Shown here: positions 55,754-64,000 of the stretch, in pieces
Layout: the number at the start of each line of letters is the position of its first letter
How positions within the stretch are numbered: position 1 is the stretch's first letter
Origin: Cordilura impudica
Taxonomy: Eukaryota; Arthropoda; Insecta; Diptera; Scathophagidae
Assembly (NCBI GenBank): GCA_963682025.1
Contig: OY821521.1
Location: 119,451,520 to 119,515,519 of the forward strand
Reading direction: 5' to 3'
DNA: 64,000 nucleotides
Program-made: the position numbers and the translations under genes
The notes under the pieces: model-generated
What the model saw: the letters and a program-made list of their open reading frames with translations, nothing else
Told to the model about the DNA's origin: nothing
Database searches by the model: none

Positions 55754-58711
55754 TCCCCGCCTCCGTGAATGGTCTCCATGTGGACCACTTCACCAACATC
55801 TTGAACGTCTAATACTGCAAGTTTTGAAACAGGACGTCGCAGGCACCCGGTATTAGTGTTCACCTCTGCTGATCTTGCAACACCATCTTTGCCCACAAAC
55901 AAATTAACGATACGTCCTCTTTTCCATTTGAATCTCGGCTGGTCAGTTTCGCGGATCAAAACTAAGGCTACTGTGGACAACGGTTTAGCAGGGAGACACC
56001 ATTTTGTCCTTCGAGTAAGCTCGGGCAAATATTCCAGCGTCCATGTTTTCCATAAACAATTTTTTAGGTTTTGTAGAATTCTCCACTGCTTTCTTAAAGA
56101 GCAACAGGCAAATGTGTGAGAGGCCTCGAATTTACAATATTTTCACACTCCACTAATAGACTATACAATGTTTCTGGCCGAGGTGTTTTCTCTTTTAGTG
56201 TTGCATACAAAGCCCTCTTTATTGATTGGACGAGACGTTCCCATGAGCCACCAGCACTGGGATCAGAAGGGGTGTTGAATTTCCACTTTCAACCCAGCAT
56301 CAATTTTATCAAAATCAATAAAGTTCTCTTTTTCGCCCAGCTCTTTATTAATACCAACAAAATTTGTACCGTTGTCGCTTCTCATCTGGACGGGGACACC
56401 ACGACGATTTATAAAATTGCGAATACACAGCAAACACGAATCGCTAGACAGATCCACGGACAGCTCCAAATGTACAGCTCGAGTTGTCAAACACGTAAAT
56501 AGTGCAACCCAACCCTTTTCATGACTGCGGCGTACGGCCACCAAGATAGGGCCGAAATAGTCCAAGCCAGTATAAGAAAATGGACGAACAAAGGCACTTA
56601 AAGGATCTTCTGGAAGGGTCCCCATTATAGGTTGCAAGGGCTTACATTTCTTTAGTTTGCATCCACAGCATGCAGCTTTGACACTTCTCAGCACGACACG
56701 TATTGATGGAATCCAAAATTTAAGGCGTATTTGACAGATCACAGACTCATCATTGATATGGTGTTGACCTTCGTGATACCATTTAACTATAAGGTGGGTC
56801 AATGGATCACTTTTGGGCTAAATGTACGGTCTTTTGGTACCAAACGTTATAAGTGGTGCGTTATCGATCCTGCCACCGCATCGTAGATTTTCAAATGCGT
56901 CAATATACGGGTTAAGAGATTTTATGGGACTGTCTGGAGGCACATTTATCTTCTCTAAAAGACAGGAATATTCATTATTAAATGCAGTTCTCTGCACTGA
57001 CCTTATTATAAATCGTTCAGCATATTCCTCTTCGTCCACAGACAGATCCCCCTTTGAATCTGGCAGTTGTTTGCATTTCGACTTCAAGTTGTTTATGTAT
57101 CTAAATACCCATGCCATACACCTTTTAAGCCGCCGGTACTTCGAAAATCGTTTCACATCAAAAATCGAAAAGTTTATAGTTTTAGTGGACAGCACAAAAC
57201 GTCCTTGGCGTAGTTCTTCTTCACTGTGTGTTTCTTCAGTTGAATTACCGCTAGAGGGCCACAAATTTGAAGGGCGACGCAAAAAACCCGGTCCATTTTT
57301 CCATCGGCTATCAGGATTATATACGGTACACGGCCTTGTATCATCATCAGCAGGATTCATTTCACCTGGAACCCAACGCCATTGATCTTCTTGTGAAGAC
57401 TCCAAAATCTCCGCGACTCGGTTGGCCACAAACTGTTTATAACGTCGATGATCTGATGTGAGCCATTTAATCACTGAACTGGAGTCCGTCCAAAACCAAA
57501 TTTGTTCTGGTTGAATATTGTGGTATTTGATGATGCCAGCTTTAAGCCGCACAGCCATCATCGCAGCCTGCAATTCTAGCCTTGGGATCGTCATAAACTT
57601 ATTGGGGGCACAATTACTCCTCCCCGTAACAAACGATATTTTAGTTCCGCCGTCAGTATCGAGCCTCCAATATGCCACGCTGCCATTGCTACCTCGCTTG
57701 CATCGCAAAATATATGTAAGGTTGTACCTCGATGAGACAAATTAGAAAAATAACATCTTGGGATACAAAAGTCCCTTACCTTTTTCAACCCACAGATCCA
57801 AGAACTCCAACGACCGCGTAACGCCTCTGGTATTACTTCATCCCATTCCAAGCCACACTTCCAAAGCGACTGCATAAAGATTTTGCCAGCGATAGTGAAA
57901 TCGCATTATCAAACTGAGCACTTCACGCTTTGTCGGTGTCCGTTTGTTTTCCAAAATATCCGCAGAGACACGATTAAATTGCAAATTGAAGATAAATTTA
58001 TAATTTGCTGGGGACCACTGCATTCCCAAAATTTTCTCTGTCTTATCAGCTGATATGTTTATGTTTGATAAAGCAGGGTTGCCAAAGTGTTCATTTATTT
58101 TACCCGAGTTGGAAATAATTTTGTGCATCGTAAATCCCGCCGCTCGGTGTATTTTGACCATATTCATAGCTTGGACCACATTCATAGCTTCATCAACGGA
58201 GCTAAAACAATCAGCATAATCATCCACATAGTGACGTTTTACAATAGCTTCTGCTGCTCTGGGCATATTTTGTTTAAATTTTTCAGCATTCAAATTTTTA
58301 ATGTACTGGGCTATTGTGGGTGAACATGTTGCTCCGAATATTGCCCTTGTCATGACATATTGCTCAATGGGCCCGTTGTTGTTTTCGCGATATAAAAAGC
58401 GTTGGAAATGCTGATCCTCTTTTCGGATGGCCACTTGCAAAAACATTTCCTTTATATCGCCACAAACTGCAATTGGTTCTTCTCGAAATTTAAATAAAAC
58501 ACTAAGTAATGGTTGATTTAAATCTGGACCCGGTAAGAGACAGTCATTTAACGAAACACCCTGTTCTTTTGCAGCAGCATCAAATACCAAGCGTAGACTT
58601 TCCTTGTTAGGATTAAATACTGCAAAATGAGGTAAAATGAGAATATTAGAGCAACAAATGTCTTGCATAACCATTTTTCAAAATATGTTGCATTTTTTGC
58701 CTGTATTCGAT
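55754..58711 (-). pseudogene. pol: BEL reverse transcriptase, RNase H and integrase, multiple lesions
   Basis: After a stop and a frameshift near 58650-58710, the RT frame (58674-57838) has LRLVFDAAAK, LNDCLLPGPDLNQPL, GDIKEMFLQV and HYVDDYAD (active site). Frame changes near 57860 and 57690 separate RT and RNase H (FCDASEVA, then IPRLELQAAMMA, WTDSSSVIKWL). A stop at 56818 precedes the integrase (GLDYFGP, RSDNGTNF). A further frameshift near 56275 comes just before the region of the catalytic Glu, and the C-terminal DNA-binding part (GRIVNLFVGKDG) is open to 55723, reaching into the LTR. The protein would reverse-transcribe and integrate the element; this copy cannot do so alone. Confidence 0.85.
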
Positions 58712-60967
58712 TTAAAATTTTGGGTTTATTTTAAATTTGTTTTCCACTAGATGGAGACGTCTTGAAGCTGAACCATAGCTATCGGGAAACGACCTATTTT
58801 CGTTTCGCCATAAAAGGCCACATTCGTACCTGCCATCATAGTATTTTGTTGTGGACTTTAGAATATTTAGCGCCTTTTCTTTACTTTTAGGCATGACAGG
58901 TTTCGAATCGAGTTTTACCAAACACGATTCAATTTCAAAATATTGTTTCATCATGTGCGCCATACAACTGTTATTTTCTTGGTGCTTTGCCAGAAACACA
59001 CTTTTGACCATGTCCTTGTTATTGTTACCAGTTGGACCATAAACTACCCAGCCAAGTCTTGTCCTTACAGCTATAGGGCCATTTTCATCTGGACATCTGG
59101 GTATTTCCACGGGAACTGACAAAAATGCATGCGACAAACTAATTATCATCTTTGGCCTTATTCTGTAATAATCGGCGAGGGGCAACTCTTCAAGATGATT
59201 TTTACAATTTATGCCACCCATGGAAAACGACTGTGTTGGCAACTCTAAATTTTTAACCAAATATACTTTTGAAATGTTATATTTCTCACTTTCATTTTGT
59301 GAGCCACTAATTGTCAAGTCAACAGTTTCTGTTTGTTGGCTACTATTGTGCCCATTAAGCCATTGCAATTTCAAATTTTCCTTTTTTCCTTCCAATCCAA
59401 TTTGTTTTCCAATATCCCAATCTAGCATGGTGGCGTCAGCGCCGTCGTCTATAAATGCGTAGATGGATATACGTTTTTTGGGACCATAAATCATCACTGG
59501 GATTATTTGAAATAAGATTTCACTCTTTTGAGTACCTGCATGTAGATTTACAACTTCTCTGGGATTTTCATTTCGAGCAACTGTGACAACGCTATTGTTT
59601 TGTTTACATTGTTTATCATCTGGTGAGTGCAATAATGGATTGTGATATTTTTTACAGCCACTTATACCACATAATTGTTTCTTGTAACACTTTCCAACTT
59701 GATGTGGTCCTTTTAGGCATGCAAAACAAAGCCGGAGTTCCCGTACCTTCTTCCAACGTTCATTAATAGGAGCGCTCTTAAATACTGGACAATCAGTAAG
59801 TGCATTACAATTTTCAGAGCAGACCATACATTTTTTGGTAGAAGTTGTGGTTAATGCATATTTATTTTTACTTGCCTTTTTTAGAGATGATGACGACGAC
59901 ACGGGAAGACCATCAGAAACCATGTTGGCGACTTTTCTGACACCATCGAGCCACTCGGAGAAACGTTTCAAATTGGGAGGCTCTTCCAGGGCAATACATT
60001 TTTCAGCCCACTGCATCTGTTTTGTTGGCGGCAGCTTGGAAACTAATTCGCTGAGTAAGGTTGGGTTGTTCAAATGATGCGTACCACTAGCTGTCTGCAG
60101 AAACCGTACCAAATTTGTGACCTTTGTAGCGAATTGTGTCAATAAATCAAGTCTTCCTTCAGGGACATATGAAAGTGAATTTATTTTGTGTATTTGGCTT
60201 TTTATTAATTGTTCAGGACGACCGTAAGTTTCACACAAAATATCCAAAATCACATTTACATTTCTGGAACTTGATAACAAAGACTCCATTGTTTCTTTTG
60301 CCGGACCATGTAGTGCTTCACGAATGCGTATTAGGTTCTGTAAGGGACTGTATTCAAATTCGGCTGTCGTTTGTTCAAATTCTTCTTTGAATGTCGGCCA
60401 CTCTTCTGGCAGACCGTAAAATTTTGGTAGGGGGTAAATTTTCTTGGCTCTTACGGACGTGGAACCTTAGCTGTGGGAAGAAACATTAGTAGAGGACTCA
60501 CCGTTTTCATCCAATAATGCTGCCTGAACTGTATTTGAAGTTGAGGCCCTCAAGGCTGCTCTTGGTATATCGTTGACATTTGCTGCAACCGTCTGTCCAC
60601 TATGAGCTACACTTTGCGACACCAATTGCATTTCTTGTTGCAGTGAGGTTATGCTTGCGGCTGTCTGCTCTCTTTGTGCCACGAGCAAATTTTGCAAATT
60701 CTTGTTCACTGCATCAATCTGCTTCATCATTTCATTTTGCATGTCCGCCATAAGACGCAAAATTTCGGGCTGAGATGACTGTGGTTGTACTTTACTACCT
60801 CCCGGCTGACCGGGCGGTACCACCGGTGAATTGACGGACGATTGTTGGCCGGTCGCCGGCGCCGCGGCTGCTGAATTTTTTTTTACATTACCATCCATAT
60901 CGGCCAAACGTTTTGGTGGCACACCTTTATTGGACCGATCACTTGTTCTGGGAGACTGTTCCGCCAT
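58712..60967 (-). pseudogene. gag: BEL Gag and protease, one in-frame stop
   Basis: ATG at 60967. The first 166 codons are A-, P-, S- and Q-rich with a coiled stretch, ending in TAA at 60467. The same frame then continues without break to 58712, with KFYGLPEEWPTFKEEFEQ (BEL Gag), capsid-like sequence, cysteine-histidine fingers (CMVCSENCN, CFACLKGPHQVGKCYKK, CGISGCKKYHN) and a protease with AFIDDGADATML, where BEL proteases usually have a D-E-G or D-S-G motif. One TAA is the only break in about 750 codons. Readthrough is possible but a mutation is more likely. Confidence 0.85.
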
Positions 60968-61154
60968 ACGTTGTACAAACAACACAAAATTTTAACAATT
61001 GTTGTAACACTGGAGACACAAGGACAACAAACTCCGACGATGTTACTAGACAGAACCAAACAAGTGTCCAAACAAAATGGTGAAATCGCCTACCGTTCTA
61101 TACAAATTACTCTTTATTCCATAAAGAATAATTGCGCCCAAAATAGAATAAAGA

Positions 61155-61522
61155 TGTCGTCCTCCAAATTAAATAAAAAACTCCGTCGATATGCGTATAA
61201 AACTAAGTTGAGTAATTTGAGTAATTTATTCTCTAAAAAGATATAGGTTAACAAAGGTTTTTTTTTGTATTTACGGGCCACTTACATTTTGTTGGACATC
61301 TTATCTTTTGGACGACATTAAACAAACTGCCGCCAACATTAAATAGTCTCAATAATAAAATGGCCGTAATGCTTGTATATATAATTATTAATAATTTAAA
61401 AGTTGGCCTTACTGTCTCAAAAGGAGAAATTAGGGGAAATGATAATTAAACATAAAATACATAAACAAAGCAAACAGAACAAAACAGCTGATCAGGGATG
61501 AGAGTTATCGGCATTATCAACA
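61155..61522 (-). repeat. BEL 5' LTR (right copy)
   Basis: 368 bp. On the minus strand this is the 5' LTR, which would carry the promoter. It has a 27-bp segment (about 61386-61412) that the left LTR lacks. The primer-binding site just inside was not identified. Confidence 0.95.
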
Positions 61523-62615
61523 TAATTCAACATTTTTTTCATCACATTTTAACTTAGGCAAAAGGACTATATCTGACTGTTACACTAAGGGTTAACAATA
61601 TTGGCATATGATCCGACCAGGTTCGACTATCAACTTTAAAATTGCTTACAAATTTCAGAAGTTCGTGTGTCACAGCACATATATCATTTACAGATGCACC
61701 CACACCACTGATATATGTAAAATCACCTTCTTCTTCACCTTTTGTGCATCCGATTAAAATATATAAGCCAAAGTCTTCATAGAACTCCTTAAACGATCTT
61801 CCTTTACTATTAACCTCAAAGTCCTTTGATTTCCTGATTGGAAGACCAGCATTAACGTCTCTCGTAAAAATTCATCTGGCATTTGTTGTGTGTTACCAAT
61901 TCGTATATTAAGGTCTCCAACTACAATAGGGTTTATAACATTTTTGTTTGTAAAAAATCTCTAAACCACTCCAAAATCATTTTGCCATGTTGCATCTCTA
62001 AGGTATAATGGTATAACAGTTATCTCGAGATTGTTGACTTTGAGTAAAATATATTCAATTTGTTCTTCCAATTTGAAGCTATAGCACATGTTTTGTATTT
62101 TTAGTTCTTTTCTTACCCCAAAAACGCTACCAATTGCCCTAGTTTCCAAAAAGTTTCACAGCCCGTAAAAAATTTGTTGAGTCTTTCAATTTTTTCCTCA
62201 GTTATATGTGTCTCCATCAATATAAAAACATCACTCGATTTTATGTATTAAAAAAAATCATTAAAAAGCATTTTGTTTTCCAAACCATGGATTTTATAAG
62301 CAAGTACTTTTATGGACAAACATAAATTTTCTAGGTTATTTTCAGTTACATTATTGTGTCTACTTGAGTTTATTTGACTTGTTATTATATGTTTTTTGAA
62401 TTAGTTTTTTTAATTTAAAGTACACAATATCTCCATATATTTTCCGCAAAACATCCTTACCCATCTCCTTTCCACTTACAAGCTCTTTTTGCCACTTCCA
62501 ATAGAATTTATCATCTTTTATACGCATTTTATCATTGATGACCTTTGTTTTACGTTTACGGCTTTTAAGTTGTATTTTTTTAAGTTCAATGAGAACCCGC
62601 TAATCTTGCTGTTTT
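61523..62615 (-). pseudogene. LINE-D ORF1 end and endonuclease
   Basis: 62615-62420 reads ORF1-like KDDKFYWKWQKELVSGKEMG and GKDVLRKIYGDIVYFKLKKL. A weak gap follows (62420-62160). The endonuclease then starts at about 62149 (METRAIGSVFGVRKELKIQN, VIPLYLRDATWQNDFGVV, and a GDLNIRIGNTQQ-like piece near 61915), followed by broken frames to 61528. It resembles the LINE-A endonuclease. Several stops are present. Confidence 0.65.
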
Positions 62616-63043
62616 TATACCCTCCACCCCAGTGTGCAGAGGGTATATATAAGTTTGTCATTCCGTTTGTAATAATTAGAAGAAAAATTCTGGATCCCAA
62701 AAAATACATATATTTGTGATCCTTATATCAAGCGGAGTTGATATAGCGATGTCCGTCTGTCCGTCTGTGGAAATCACAATGCCAACTTCAATCATTCAAT
62801 TTGCTATTTAAAATCACCCAAATCGGTTGATTAGGGCCCGAGATTTGAATGAAGAACTAAAAAAAGTCTTGAAAAAATATGCTTTTCTATGTTGTTCTTG
62901 TCACGATCACGCCCTCAGTAGGACAGCTAGGGTGATTATTTTCAGTGCGGATGATTCACCAAGGTCATGGGAAGATTTCTGTTTCAAAAATCATTAAAAT
63001 CGGTGGAACAGGTCCAGGGAAATCTCTGAAAAAGTAAAAGAAA
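62616..63043 (+). mobile_element. Helentron-like 5' fragment, third copy
   Basis: Starts TATACCCTCCACCCC and keeps the GTCY microsatellite and following blocks to about AATCTCTGAAAAAGTAAAA (63040), then is lost. It is more diverged than the other copies (several substitutions and a deletion near 62790) and shows how the 5' block ends when truncated by the next element. Confidence 0.8.
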
Positions 63044-63324
63044 TGTTGTTTTCTTTTTGTGTTTGACTAGTCTTAGTTACCATGCCTTCTGCATGTAACT
63101 GAATACTCACATTCTGTTGAGTTATTTGTCCACACGCACTATAGCTGGTTCACCTGTAAACCGCTGAGCCAGCTAAGTCCCACGGTTAGCTTTAACTAGA
63201 TATACGTGTGAATGTGCGAATGTATGTAGTATTTGTAGGTAGCTTTAAGTTGAGTAAATAAATAAAAAGTCAGTTGTGAGTAAGCAATCAAAACAGGTGT
63301 TTGATTTACGGTAGATACTCTATA
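63044..63324 (+). repeat. Probable 5' LTR of a 412/mdg1-like element
   Basis: Begins TGTTGTTTTC and ends just before a primer-binding-site-like sequence at 63325. It contains a polyadenylation-like AATAAATAAAAAG at about 63258. No second LTR is in the window, so this is inferred from position, length and the adjacent primer site. The right end reads CTATA rather than the usual CA. Confidence 0.5.
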
Positions 63325-63345
63325 TGGCGACAGTGACAGGACGGT
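63325..63345 (+). other. Primer-binding site, tRNA-Arg type
   Basis: TGGCGACAGTGACAGGAC begins at 63325. Elements of the 412/mdg1 group are known to use a tRNA-Arg primer with a TGGCGACCGTGACA-like site; this differs at one base. It sits immediately after the proposed LTR. Confidence 0.6.
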
Positions 63346-64000
63346 GCAATAAGAGCGAGAAAAGAACTTCGTTATAAACTAATGATTATATAACAAAAAA
63401 AAATTAACATTGAAAGAAATGAAAAAATTCGAACAAACCGTAAAATTAATAATTTTGCCATATAATTATTTATATTTATTGAGAATGAAAAGCTTTAAAA
63501 CCAACCATCAAATCTGCACCATTTGCTAAATTTCAAATATAAATTACATGTCATAAATAACATAATACACAAAACGTAAAAAAAAATTTTTCTTTTTATC
63601 ATTTTAACTTTTTTTTAAAAAATACTAACAACTGCATTTTGTTTTTGGTTTAACAAAAATTATATGCGTGTGAATAATTTCTTTGTACTTTGAATCAAGC
63701 AAAAGTATTAAATGTCGTTAACATGCAAACTGAACTCGCTTTTTGTTTACGAAAAAAAAAAGTGTTGAATTAATCAGTTAAATAAAATCAGTTGGAACAC
63801 CATTCCTGAGGGATGAACATGTGTGGCTAATACACCTGCAACGTCAACAACAACAATAGCAGCATCATCAGCAACAGAACCAGCAGCAGCAGAATCAGCA
63901 ACAGCAGGAACAACAGCTAAGTAGATACTTTATATGGCGACAATTAAATTATTAAATTAAGTTAAAAATATAAACAAAATTTGAATACCTACAATATAAA
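63346..64000 (+). other. Leader region of the right-edge LTR element
   Basis: No long frame is seen up to the window edge. At 63841-63920 is a CAA/CAG-rich tract, and at 63921-63942 the LTR end and the start of the primer site (GTAGATACTTTATATGGCGA) are repeated with one base changed. This could be untranslated leader with an internal duplication. Gag, if present, lies beyond the window. Confidence 0.4.

Larger units (their letters stand above)
55412..61522 (-). mobile_element. BEL/Pao LTR retrotransposon with young LTRs
   Basis: 6111 bp. Both LTRs begin TGTCGTCCTCC and end TTATCAACA, and TAATT flanks the element on each side (55407-55411 and 61523-61527), a 5-bp target duplication. The internal region on the minus strand encodes Gag, protease, reverse transcriptase, RNase H and integrase in BEL/Pao order. 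The LTRs differ by one substitution, a T-run length and one 27-bp indel, so insertion is recent. Yet the coding region has at least six stops or frameshifts. No envelope gene is seen. Confidence 0.93.
54246..62615 (-). mobile_element. LINE-D: non-LTR retrotransposon split by a BEL element
   Basis: Minus strand. Right part (62615-61523): end of an ORF1-like protein and the APE endonuclease. Left part (55411-54246): linker and reverse transcriptase up to LLDYYADDIV. The BEL element lies between, flanked by TAATT. The protein is related to LINE-A (shared GFR.YST.DNIYNL motif). The reverse transcriptase stops at YADDIV against the ACAT tail of LINE-A, so its 3' end is missing. A Helentron fragment truncates it at 62616. 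All frames are broken. Confidence 0.7.

Noticed and set aside
63841..63922. Polyglutamine coding exon
   Set aside because: The CAA/CAG tract has no extended open frame around it and lies in a presumed LTR-element leader.

Overview
The window reads as AT-rich dipteran nuclear DNA, most likely a calyptrate fly. That is inferred from the repeat families present and from short 45-95 bp GT-AG introns; no host gene is recognised with certainty. No rRNA, tRNA, CRISPR or bacterial feature was seen. Almost all of it is transposable elements nested inside one another.

Layout. 1-6.3 kb: a Ty3/gypsy LTR retrotransposon on the minus strand, with gag intact and pol frameshifted twice. 6871-15010: an 8.1 kb Helentron-like (DINE-1/mini-me type) element, copy 1. 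15.0-15.58 kb: a string of tiny minus-strand exons of an unrecognised transcript. 15583-19652: an apparently intact PIF/Harbinger transposon (MADF accessory gene plus four-exon transposase) with a hAT-type MITE inside it. 19.65-21.7 kb: unique sequence with one candidate exon and a protein remnant.

From about 21.7 to 54.2 kb one plus-strand LINE (LINE-A) has been split by successive insertions: a Transib (RAG1-like) transposon at 22747-25461; a block at 25988-40863 flanked by a 12-bp duplication, holding a CR1-like LINE-B that is itself split by Helentron copy 2 (28338-38039, carrying three MITEs that copy 1 lacks); a 7.7 kb DNA transposon at 42340-50023 that contains a Jockey-like LINE-C and a MITE; and a hAT element at 50058-53070. 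From 54.2 to 62.6 kb a minus-strand LINE-D is split by a BEL/Pao retrotransposon (55412-61522) with near-identical LTRs and a damaged coding region. The right edge holds a third Helentron fragment and what looks like an LTR plus primer-binding site of a 412/mdg1-like element.

How the parts relate. The Harbinger element at 15583 shares both ends with two MITEs at 34135 and 49460, so it, or a relative, probably mobilised them. The two Helentron copies act as paired empty and filled sites that date the MITEs. The most striking system is the Transib: its ends start with CACAGTG, the same heptamer used by V(D)J recombination signals, followed at 22-23 bp by an A-rich nonamer-like block, and it is flanked by a CGTCG duplication. 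Many elements carry one or a few single-base frameshifts, so either recent decay or base-level assembly error should be considered.
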